Shown piece after piece: positions 19,783 to 29,586 of a stretch of DNA of 64,000 bases. Source of the stretch: Furcasterigmium furcatum (lineage: Eukaryota; Ascomycota; Sordariomycetes; Glomerellales; Plectosphaerellaceae); the NCBI GenBank assembly GCA_001599815.1, contig BCIA01000004.1, forward strand, positions 4,056,082-4,120,081. Reading direction: 5' to 3'. Position numbers and translations under genes: made by a program. Position 1 is the first letter of the stretch, and every line of letters starts with the position of its first letter. The notes under the pieces are model-generated. The model saw only the letters and a list, made by a program, of their open reading frames with translations, did not search any database and was not told the DNA's origin.

Positions 19783-20733
19783 CCACCTGGTGGCCGGACA
19801 TCGACTACTCCCGCTTCGCGTACACGCAATATGTCACAAACTCCGTTCATGTCTGCAACTCCGTCATGGCCTTCGCCAAACTGAAGTCGCTCGGTAGCAA
19901 GGCAGACAGGCTCCTGGTGTATCCCTCCAAGATGCTCCCGGACCCCGAGACCGGCACGCCCGCTTCGTCCGCCGCCGTTCCGGACACAGACGACGCCCGC
20001 CTCATCTTCAAGGCCCGCAATGTCTACGACGTCAAGCTCGCACCCATCACGGTCCAGCATCTCTCCGGTGCCGATCCTACCTGGGCAGACTCATTCACCA
20101 AGCTCCTCGCCTTCAACCAGACCCAGTATGCCCGCGTCTTCTCCCTCGACTCGGACTCCATCGTCCTCCAGCAAATGGATGAGCTCTTCCTCTCGCCGCC
20201 CGCGCCCGTTGCCATGCCGCGCGCCTACTGGCTCTTCCCGGATAACCTCATCCTGTCCTCCCAGCTCGTCCTCGCCACTCCGAGCTTGGAAGAGTTCGCC
20301 CGCATCCGGGCAAAGGTCAACACTGCGACGGCGCATGACTATGACATGGACATCCTCGACGGTATCTACAAGAATTCGACCCTGATTCTCCCCCACAGGC
20401 CGTATAACCTCCTGACGGGCGAGTTCAAGGACAAGGACAGCCACGCGCTGTACCTCGGCAACCCCGACGAGGCCTGGGACCCCGTCGCCGTGTACAACGA
20501 GGCCAAGTTCCTCAACTTCTCCGACTTTCCCGTCCCCAAGCTGCCGTCCTCGAGCTTGACGCACGACGGCAGGCTCTTGGTCCACGCCTCCCCTGCGGTT
20601 TTGAGCCGGGACCTGTGGAAGGGCTTATATGACGACTTTCGGGAGGCGAGAAAGGTGAGTCCCTCTGAAATTCGTCCCTCGGACGCTGGAATCCTCTGAC
20701 CGGCTCCAGAACGTGTGCGATACGGCCAAATAA
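19783..20733 (+). CDS. GT8 glycosyltransferase (GNT1/glycogenin-like), 5' end missing or unresolved
   Basis: Catalytic region of a family 8 glycosyltransferase, resembling fungal Golgi N-acetylglucosaminyltransferase GNT1. The conserved start of the domain is YSRFAYTQYVTN, the metal-binding DxD is in VFSLDSDSIVLQ, and further motifs are LGSKADRLLVYP and YLGNPDEAWDP. The 3' end is complete: a 55-nt intron (20655-20709) leads to a last exon ending VCDTAK. The 5' end is not. The frame is open only from 19746 and has no ATG before the conserved domain; the first in-frame ATG (19866) lies inside it. An acceptor-like CAG ends at 19782. No membrane-anchor exon is visible in the 50 bp after the GH5 stop, so the gene is 5' truncated or its first exon is elsewhere. 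Confidence 0.7.
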
Positions 20734-21628
20734 AACAAGAAGAAGGGCAACAATTTGGATGATCTTGACATGACGGCGAGCTATGATCATCGCACTGCGA
20801 TTGTTCCTCCACGCTCTCATCTGCTGCCGCTTCGGCATCCTCGCCATGCTTGACCCTAGGCTGCCACCACCCGCTCCCGCGAGCCGCTGTTTACGAGATC
20901 GACGACGAAGCCGCTATTGCTCATACTCACCAGCATCGCCCTCTTGGTCCTCACCTCGCGGGGCCTCGATGGAAAGTACCGCATCGGGTTGTACTCCTCA
21001 CCCAACCTCTAGGCAATGTCGTTGGCCTCGAGGCCAACACCAGGCGCATCTCGCCCGGGAAGCCGGCCATAACGCGCCCTATCGCCTCCCACGCCTACCT
21101 ATTACTAGCACCATCAGAGACCTCAACACGGGAGCGGCGGACGCCCGCCTGCTAGGAAAGCCATTTGCTGGGAAGACTGGCCGGCGGTTGGATCTGGTCC
21201 TTGAGTCAAGGCCTGCCGAGTACATACACACAGAACGCAGATGGGCTATCAAGATAAAAGACGGGGACAACTGTATTTCGTCAGCACGTGCCAAACCTGC
21301 GCGTCACCATGATATTCCTGGGAACCAAGTTCCTAGGAACTGAAGGGAGTATAGACTTTCCACGTGGTTGTCACGCGATCATAGTGACGCTCAAGGGTGT
21401 CAGGTGCCAACGCATGTGATAATGTGTATTTACCCCTGAGTCGCTACGAGCCTCGGATCTTGACCTCCTTTCAGCTCCTCGCGTAATTTCTCGCACCTGC
21501 AATCGACCCTACAAGTCTCTACAGCGCAAATGTGCCTGCCATCCTCCAAAGAGCCTCAATCGGAAATCCCATACCATAGGCACATGTTCATAGACCGCTG
21601 ACATACAGTCTCACTTTCTTCCACCCGC
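20734..21628. other. Intergenic region with a possible membrane-anchor relic
   Basis: No intact gene. On the plus strand, 20770-21012 reads as one frame interrupted by TGA and TAG, with a hydrophobic stretch LLLILTSIALLVLTSRG that resembles a type II membrane anchor. The remainder up to the MYND gene stop is featureless. Confidence 0.35.
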
Positions 21629-22366
21629 TCAGACATTGAGCATTGTGCGGGTCTCCCAGTAGACGCAGTTCGGCTTGTGCGTCTTCCAGTGCTTGCCCTG
21701 GCAGTCCTGAAACGTCTGTCAGCCCAAGAAATCAGTACTTCATATTGGGAATTGTACGAACCCAGTTGCAGTACCAGGCGTCCTTGCAGCGAGAACACTT
21801 GAGCAGGTCCGCGCCGATGTCTTGGTTGATCTTGCCGCACTGGTAGCAGCTCGGTGTCTGGAAGCAGCGCGGCACGCCGGCGCGGTAGTTGTCGAGCGCG
21901 GCCAGGAACTGGATCTTGCCGGGATCGCGGAAGCCCTCGTCGAATATAGGGAGTGCGTAGGTGGATCGGGAGGGAATGGCGCGGACGATGCTCCTGAGAT
22001 GATCCAGATCGGCCTGGCGGATCTTGGCACCTGCGCTCATCATGAGAGCGCCGACGATGATGAGGATGTATTTGCCTGACCGCATGAACTGTTCATTGTT
22101 CTCCTTGGCACGGTATTCGTCGAAGAGACGGTCTCCGTGGCCGGAGTCGAGTCGCTCGCGGGCTTCTTGAGCGGCGAGCATGTCGGTTTGGTTGATCAAT
22201 GGTGACAGACAGAGTTCTTCGTGGCCCTCTTCGGCCGGCAGGTTGATTTCATCCGCGATGTCGAGGTCGTTGTCCGACTCGAAAAGTCCTGCATGTTGCG
22301 TGGTCAGCAGGAAGTCTAGCAATTGAAATGTGCGATGGGATGCTCACGACAGCCCCAGCGGCCCAT
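21629..22366 (-). CDS. MYND-type zinc finger protein
   Basis: Three exons (22366-22348, 22288-21762, 21706-21629) give 207 aa. The 19-nt first exon encodes MGRWGC, joining RLFESDNDLDIADEI, a start common to small fungal MYND proteins. The C-terminal MYND finger is assembled across the last intron: CYQCGK, CSRCKDAWYCN, then DCQGKHWKTHKPNC, giving the full C-x2-C ... C-x2-C ... C-x3-C ... H-x-x-x-C set. MYND fingers bind proline-rich peptides; the function of this subfamily is unknown. The open frame would otherwise run past the finger without its last ligands, which supports the last intron (55 nt, GTTCGT donor). Confidence 0.85.
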
Positions 22367-22976
22367 GATGATGGCAAGATCAAGAGTGTACACGGGTTGC
22401 GAGAAAGTCGATGGGAGGGAGACGGTCCGATTGAAGATTGGGATCCCGCTGGGAGGCTTCGGGTGCAGAGTTCGGGGACCAGACAGCGTGGAAATACTGT
22501 TTGTGAATGAAGAGAAGAGAGGAGTCAGAGTTCAGGCCCCAACAGATGTCGTATTTATGTCTCAAGGTGGCCGTCCTGGAATCAAGGGAAGGTGCTGGGG
22601 ACATCGCCTTCCCTGGGCGAATGCATGGAAGGTGCCACCATGCCGGATTGCTCCTGCCAGCCCATGCAGCAATTGACCCGGCTTCCAGGCTCCGTTTGGC
22701 AGGCTCCAAAAGATGAGACTCAGCTTCTCCGAGACACAAACTCCCGTCGAGCTCGTCCCTGCGTCCTCAGTGGACGTGGCGTCCTTACTATGTTTGACCA
22801 GGCAGCCCCTTCTCGAACCCTTCACGTCTTCAAAGCACCTTTATTAGCTGCATGGTATCTTTCATGGAATTCACCAGACCAAACTTCCAGCAATTTCGGA
22901 AATGGCTCATGGATCCCTTCTTCCTTTGCCGTTGGGAGAATCCGTCTTTCATCGCACCCTCTCACTCAGTCCTGCA
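22367..22976. other. Intergenic: MYND promoter and 3' flank of the TauD-like gene
   Basis: No gene is seen; several short antisense frames lack coding features. Confidence 0.35.
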
Positions 22977-24362
22977 TCATGCAACAACTGGTTCATCCCA
23001 CAAGCTGGCCAGAAGCTTCCGGGGTCTGAGACTCTTGTCAGTAATTCCGTTATCCAGCAGGCATATCAGATGCAGCCACTCACCCGGTCCAAGGTTCTCG
23101 GGCATGTTGGATGGCATGGTTCTGTCACCCTCAACGTCAGCACTTCCCGGCAGAACTGCCCAGCCCTTGATTTACTCACGTCAAGCAGCACCACGTCTCC
23201 CTTTTGCCAAGTTACCAGTGCCCTCGTCTCCCTAAATCATCCTGTCAGTAGTGTTCTGTCACCGAAGCCTGCCTTCCCACTTACTTGATGATCTCCACCG
23301 CACTGTCGAGATACTCGCGCGGTATCAGAGACCCGTCGCCATAAAATGCCGGTGGCTGGTACTCGCCATGCGAGTTGATGTGAGGAGGTTGCAGGGTGTC
23401 AGCATCGATCGCGTTCAAGAATCGCGACACGACGTTGTTGAAGAATGCCGGAAGGCCGGTTTGCTCATGCCGCCGCACAGCTGCGTGATGTCAGCAGAAC
23501 GCTCCCTTCCTCATGTGCGAAGCTGCGGAGTAATACTACTTACCAGGCAAGACCTGCCAGACTCGAAGGTTGCCCAGCGGGTTCTTCTCGTCCTGGTCCT
23601 CCCACGCCCAAGTCGCGGTGGGGAGTCTTCGGATCTCGGTCTCGATCTTCTCGCGCGCAGTCTCGGTGTCGTCGGTGTCGAGGACGGTTGGCCCGTACGC
23701 CTGAAGAACCGATGTCCGGGCTGACGAGGTCTGATCACGCGGCGTGTTGAAGTAGAAAAGCTGATACTTGACCCCCTGCGTTGAAGTTAGCTTCCGAAGC
23801 TATGGAAGGTGCCACATGGCCGCTTGCTGACCTTCTCTTCTACCGCCTCGATGAACTCGGGGTGTCTCTCCTTGAGGCGCTGGTACAGGATGATCGAGTT
23901 GTTGATGGGCGTTTCCCCTCCAGTTTCGGGGGGAGAAACACAGTAGAAAAGCACATAGGCTGGAAAGTGCGGGCTCAGCCCAAACTCATTATGAGGGTAT
24001 ACCGGCTGGGTGTTTGGCCCCTCGTTGGCCGTGGCGACATTCTTCGCGTGGATGGTCCTCCGCACCGGGTTCCCAATGTCTTCATGGGCTGTCCACCCGA
24101 AGGCGTGGGCGAACTGGGAGAACTCGTCCGCGCTTTCAAGTCCGAGGTTTTGGAAATAGATGCCACCGTGCTTGTCCAAATACTCCCTGATTGTTCCGTC
24201 TTTGGACAATTGCTGGATGCTGCTGACGATGTCTTGAATGGGCGTCTTCGGAGAGGCTGCCAGAGATAGGGGAAACTCCGTCTCGGCCGGGTACGGCGCC
24301 GGGAGGCTAATTGCCGGCGGATACGGGGCCGGGCGAAATGCGGATGCAGTAGTCGAGCCCAT
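22977..24362 (-). CDS. TauD/TfdA-superfamily dioxygenase (clavaminate synthase-like)
   Basis: Six exons (24362-23832, 23775-23544, 23480-23285, 23231-23180, 23121-23084, 23025-22977) close in phase to give 365 aa. Double-stranded beta-helix oxygenase motifs: the proximal ligands as HxE in YPHNEFGLSP (the variant of the At3g21360-like group rather than HxD), WQKGDVVLLDN, distal His in NHAIQHAREPW, and a C-terminal Arg/Lys-containing strand ending LASLWDE. The N-terminus is Pro/Ala-rich and may be a short targeting or flexible segment. Expected to be a cytosolic Fe(II)/2-oxoglutarate oxygenase; substrate unknown. It diverges from a UNC93-type transporter, echoing the first dioxygenase/permease pair in this window. 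Confidence 0.85.
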
Positions 24363-25100
24363 TGTCTCGGGTGTGGATGTCTGTCTGTCTGTCTGTTGAT
24401 GGCTTGATCTTGACTCGATCTCGGCCGCTTCTTTTCGGAGATTTTTCTTTTTTAACGAAATTCACTGCATCTTTCTTCTTAGCGTGGCTGGCACTGTTCA
24501 TCCATTCTTTATCGACGGAAATCGGACTGCAATTCCCCTCATGTCGGGAATCGCCATTATCCCCAAGTCTTGCACCATCATGGACCACGAGGGTTTTCCG
24601 ACCAACGAACGCCCTCGCTCGCGGGAATTCGCGCCATGTGCTCGGTTCCACGACGGTGGGATGGCGCATGGCGACATCGTGCCATGCGATCACGTCGCAC
24701 AGAGATAAGCCCGCAAGGGAAGTTGGGAAGGCCGATCTAGCCCTCTTCGCCGTTGAAAGATCACGACATCTGCCCCATGCCGCCGCTAAGGCCACATCGA
24801 GCCTAGAGACCCCCAATAAAGTCCCCAAACCCATGCCGATATTTTGATGTCCCGAGTCTAGCCATGAGAAAAGACCCCGCCCTCGAGATTTTTGTTCGCC
24901 GTCAGTCAGATGCCGAGAATTTCTCCCCTGCGAGAACATGGTCCCTCGGGGCCAGATGTGTCCAGCGTGGACTGTTGGAACTTGAAGGATAGAGATAAGA
25001 AGGGCCGCGTCCGCGTCGAGATCCCTGGAGGAGAAATTGAATCTGTACCCTGACCCGTCGCATTCTCGCCTCCCCACGTGTCAAGCACAGCCAAACCACC
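24363..25100. promoter_or_regulatory. Divergent promoter of the TauD-like oxygenase and UNC93-type transporter
   Basis: This 738-bp interval lies between two outward-facing starts. A short TCTG microsatellite lies just upstream of the oxygenase start (about 24378-24396). At 24668-24677 the sequence ATGGCGACAT matches the CYS3/MetR consensus at nine of ten positions. No gene is supported. Confidence 0.45.
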
Positions 25101-26669
25101 ATGGCGGCCGAACCTACGAAGGATCCCGCCTACGCGGGGAGTGACAACGAACAGCCCGTTAAGGATGCTGGACCTTCGACCGAGCAAGAGCTCGACTCCT
25201 CGCAGGAGGGCGAGAGAGTGACGAATGCATCTAAGTTCACTCGCATCTACCGCAGCCCCTTGTTCAACGTCATCATTGTCGGTCTCATCTCCTTCACCCA
25301 ACCCGGCATCTGGAACGCCCTGAACAGTGAGTATACGGTCGACCGTCCACTGATCTGACGTGAAGCTGACGATAAAAAGACACGGGAGCCGGTGGCCAGC
25401 AAGAACCCTACCTCGTCAACGGCGCCAACAGCTTGACCTTCGGTATCATGATCTTCGGTTGCTCCCTCTTCGGAATCGTCGCCAACAAGATCGGTCTCAA
25501 GTGGGTTCTTATCATGGGAACGCTGGGCTATGCCCCCTACAGTGCCGCCCTTTACACAAACAACCGCTACGGAGTCGAATGGTTCGTTCTGTTCGGCGGA
25601 GCGACCTGTGGTATCGCCGCCTCTGCCCTCTGGGCGTCTGAGGGTGCCATTGCCCTCGGATACGCTGGTGTCGGAGACCGTGGAAAGTTCAGTATGTTAT
25701 CACACATGGCTTTCATACGTTTATACTTTACTAACCAACTTCTCAGCTGGTATATGGCTCGGTCTCCGTGAGCTCGGCCAGCTCATCGGCTCCTCGATCC
25801 AGCTCTCCCTCAACACCAGCGCCGAGACCCGCGGCAAAGTTGGCTACTCGACCTACCTCGTCCTCATCGCCCTCCAGTGCCTGGGTCTCCCCCTCGCCCT
25901 CCTCGTCTCGCCTCCCGAGAAGGTCATCCGCAGCGATGGCACCCGCCTGCCCAACACCTTCCGCAAGACCACCAGCTTCAAAGAGCAGTGCAAGAAGTGG
26001 GTTACGCTGATAAAGAGAAGGGAATTCTTCCTCCTTATCCCTATTCTGGTGGGATTTAACTGGAATACGACCTATGTTGGTATTTACCTGGTGAACTACT
26101 TCTCCGTCAGGTCTCGCGCCCTCGCCTCTCTGACCTCCGGCATCGCGGCGACGGTTGCCAACATCTTCTGGGGCTGGTTCCTTGACAACAAGTGGTTCAG
26201 CCGCCCCAAGACCGCTCGCTACACATGGGGTCTCTTTGCCATTGTCATGAGCTCCATGTTCGTGTGGCAGTATGTCGTGGAGACGGAGTACAGGAACGCG
26301 GATCCTCCTGTCACTCTCGACTGGGCCTCTCCCGGTTTCGGCCGCGGCTTCGCCGTCCAGGTCATGTTCCGATTCCTGAACGAGTCGCACTACATGTTCG
26401 TCTACTGGCTCGTGGGCATCTTCTTCAACGACATCGAGACGCTGGCTCTGGCCGTCGGTCTCCTGCGCAGCTTCGAGTCCCTGGGAAGCTGCTTGGCCTT
26501 CGCCGTTGGCGCTGTCAAGGTCTCGCCGCTGGTGAACCTCATTGTTGCATCGGTCATGTTCTTCATCTGCATTCCGTTCACCTTTGCGGCGGTCTGGCTG
26601 GTTCCTGAGAAGCCGAAGGACCATGTGCTGGACAGCAGCGACACCGAGACGGAGGTTCGCGAGCAGTAG
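25101..26669 (+). CDS. UNC93-like / DUF895 major facilitator membrane protein
   Basis: Three exons (25101-25326, 25380-25691, 25747-26669; introns 53 and 55 nt) give 486 aa. After a hydrophilic 50-residue N-terminus come 11-12 membrane segments. Family features: SFTQPGIWNALNNTGAGGQ in TM1 (the FxxPGxxNALxxxGAGG motif typical of fungal DUF895 proteins), ALWASEGAIALGY in TM4-5, and FNDIETLALAVGLLRSFES near the end. Fungal members of this MFS branch are of unknown substrate; the animal relative UNC93 is a regulatory membrane protein. Its divergence from a dioxygenase gene suggests a transport/oxidation partnership, by inference only. Confidence 0.87.
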
Positions 26670-27053
26670 GAGTGTTGGGAGTTGACATCAAGTCGATTCG
26701 AATGCATGCTGAGCGAGAAGCCCCCGGGACTTGGGACTGGATTTAATCGCAGCATCTCTATAGATGGAATTTATTTTGCAAGAACCAGACTTGCAATGAT
26801 GAACTCATGATCATTGTGCCATTTGGCCGAAAAGTAGAAAGTCGCTCCTCGTAGACTCCTTGCCCTGATGTATCCGGCTCTTCATGAAAAGTATTAACAC
26901 CATAAGGCCGTCGCCAGGCTTATCAAGTACTCCAACCCTCCATCTATTCCAAGAGGGTTCGCCCAAAAAAAGAAATCAGAAGCATTGTCGCATGCGTCTG
27001 ACACGACCAAACTCCAGTTCCCCCCAGACCTGCGCCCATGCGCTCGCTGGAGC
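26670..27053. other. Convergent 3' flanks
   Basis: Lies between the transporter stop and the bZIP stop on the opposite strand; no gene seen. Confidence 0.35.
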
Positions 27054-27785
27054 TCAAGAATAGGGCGCCCCGGACGACGAAAGGGCCGCTTCGATCTTCG
27101 CATACACCGCGGCTAACGCCGCGGCGCCCGTGTCTTGGGCTCCGGCTCCGGCGCCGGACGACCAAGCTGTTGTCGGGTTCGACAGGTCTTGGACGTGGCT
27201 CCGCAGGCGGGCGCACTCCTTCGACAGCAGGCTGCACGAACACGCGAGGGCCTGGTTCTTCTGGCTCATCTCGTCGAGCTGGTCCTCCAGCTCCTGGATG
27301 CGCTGCTCCTTTCGCTTGCGGTAGGCCCGTTGATTGGCACGATTTTGCTCGCGGCGGCGCTGTCGGGGATCCGGCGTTAGCAGCTGCGGGTAGCTCGGCA
27401 GGGGGCTTACTCACGGTCAGTGCGGTCTCGCTGCAGTCCTTGTACCGGCTCGCTCGCTTCTTCGTCTTGGATGCATTGGCTTCGTCGAGGCTAGAGCTCG
27501 AGGCGGTTCTGGAGGTGTCGGTGCAATCTGTGCCTGTGGTGCTGTGGTCGAGGCTGTAGCTGGAGCTCGGGCTGGATTGACGGGACCAGGGTGACGTCGA
27601 GTCGTCCTCTTGTTTGATGCTCTGGATGCTACATTAGATCTATGAAAGGGTCGATGGATGATGGGCGAGGAGCGACGCACATGTGCCACGTATGAAGCAA
27701 ATTGCGCTGCGAAGACGTCGTTCTCCATCATGTTGCAGCCAAACAGAGCGTCACTGAGGCACGCTCTTGGTGTTTCGAACTCCAT
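27054..27785 (-). CDS. Small bZIP transcription factor with an unusual basic region
   Basis: Three exons (27785-27681, 27621-27415, 27359-27054) give 205 aa. The N-terminal half is Ser/Thr/Asp-rich. The basic region is RRREQNRANQRAYRKRKEQR followed by a leucine-zipper-like coil starting IQELEDQLDEMSQKNQAL at about residues 120-150. The DNA-contact signature reads N-x-x-N-Q-x-x-Y-R, whereas fungal AP-1/Yap-type proteins normally have Ala at the fourth position. Start choice: the ATG at 27785, since the frame upstream has no earlier ATG. The intron inside the basic region's upstream edge is conserved in many fungal bZIP genes. Target genes are unknown. Confidence 0.85.
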
Positions 27786-29586
27786 TTCTGACGGGTTGGG
27801 AGAGGGCTGGGGATGACGGTGAGGTCTCAATTGGTATTATAAGAAGCAGAGAGCTGAAGATGGCGCAGAGGACTCGTGGACTCAGGGCGAGGGGCCGACG
27901 GCCCTTGATATATTTCCCTCAGTGCGCGATGTGATCTTGAGTCGGCAACCGGTCGCGACTGACACCATGGCGCAACCATGCCCGGATCGGTAAGTCGGCG
28001 TTATCCATCTACTGGCACCACATTCCCATCCCCAGAATGCTCAGAATAGCACGCCGTCTGGTTGGCGGGAATTGATTAAGCTACAAGGGGTCGATGGGAA
28101 TAATCGGAAATGCGTTCGGCCCCGAACTGGGTGCGCCACGAGGAACAGAGAGAAGCAGGGCGTCGAAGCCACTCGGCGCGCCAGCTGCCGAGTTGGGAGA
28201 AGGATTCATCATTCGGCACATTGTTGCCGCCGACCGCCGACAGAACATGGGCTGGAAGCGTGATGCATACCGACATGCCTCTTTGAGCCATATCACAGGA
28301 GATATTTTGTATCTCCGGTGATGTCATTTCCATGCCACGTACATCAGCCTTACCACAGGGTGCCGGGCGCCGTTGATTCGGCCCTTCGAGCCAACGGCCC
28401 ATGGCCAGCCAGTGGTGAATGTGGCTTGCGACCATCAAGGAGATGCTCCGGCATCTCGGCATGCGGGTGCTAATGGCGCCCTACCTACCAAGACGCTGAC
28501 TTGAGCCCGCATATCCCTCGCTTGCCATTGCAGCAAAGTAGAAGCGGACTGAATCAGGACGGGTAAGGAGGGCCTCGAGGGTCTGGCTCCACGACCCCTG
28601 AAGACCCGAGCGTGGGGTTCCGATCACCACCGCATCCGCGCCAAGACTTCCCCCAGTGCTTGTCTTCGATAAGGTGCAGCATAGCCTCAGCGCTCGATCT
28701 TAGCGCCAAGACTTTGGTGATCTGAATTGCCACGGTTTCTGGGGTCAACCGATTTGACATATCTGATAAGGGGACCGTCAAGAGTCTCGTGGATTTGAGC
28801 GGAGGTTCTCTGCCACGGCACCATGGCTTGACAGCAACAAGCCCTTGCGACCTGCTTACACCGTCTCCTCCGATGTGATGACGCCAACCCGGCATCAGCC
28901 CATGTCCACCAGACTCCCGGCAACCTCAAGCCTTGTTCCACCACGTGCTGTCCGGGCATCGGACTCTTCCCATGCAACATGATATCCTGGTGGCTTGCGT
29001 GTCCACGTACGCCGAATCAACAAACACGGCTCGGTGGAAGGCCGTGGGCGACCAGACGACCAAGATCTCCCAAAATATCCACTGGCGGGCGCCGGTGCGG
29101 AGCTCCGCCGCCGATCCCGACGCTATCCCGGCATGTCGCCGAAGACCCTGAAAACGGGCTGCATACTCGCGCGTCATTTTCGCCTACGATGCTCAACCCG
29201 AGACACGGCACAGAAAGGTGCAGTCCCGTGCGTATACCCGGAGACGCCGATGCGAGCAACTCATCCACTTGCAGGCTTTCGACTGCGAAGTCGGCAGCGG
29301 CATCAACAGCTTCCTTTTTGGACCAACGGATCTGCAGCCATTCCGCAACGGTCGCGGCTCGAAGCAATCACAGGTCACGTTTACTTGGAATAATCCAATC
29401 GCAAATCCCATGATAGGTCGAACAAGCAACACGAAGACGCTCCATGAAGCAGCATGCGGTAATTATTACAGTAGCAGACCGTGTATCTATCTCATTGCAG
29501 CATCTATCTCATTGCCCCGTGGATGATGTCCCTCCGCGAAGCCCGACCATCTCAGGGCCACGTGCTCAAGAGGATGCATATTCCCA
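27786..29586. other. Intergenic region, 1.8 kb
   Basis: Holds the bZIP promoter on the left and the catalase 3' flank on the right. Overlapping open frames around 28550-29500 on both strands have no recognisable motif or coherent coding pattern and are not called. Confidence 0.4.

Noticed and set aside
19690..19800. GH5 and GT8 as one fused protein across a short intron
   Set aside because: Candidate donors near the GH5 stop (GTGAAG, GTATAT) give the wrong phase for the GT8 frame, so a simple fusion is not supported.
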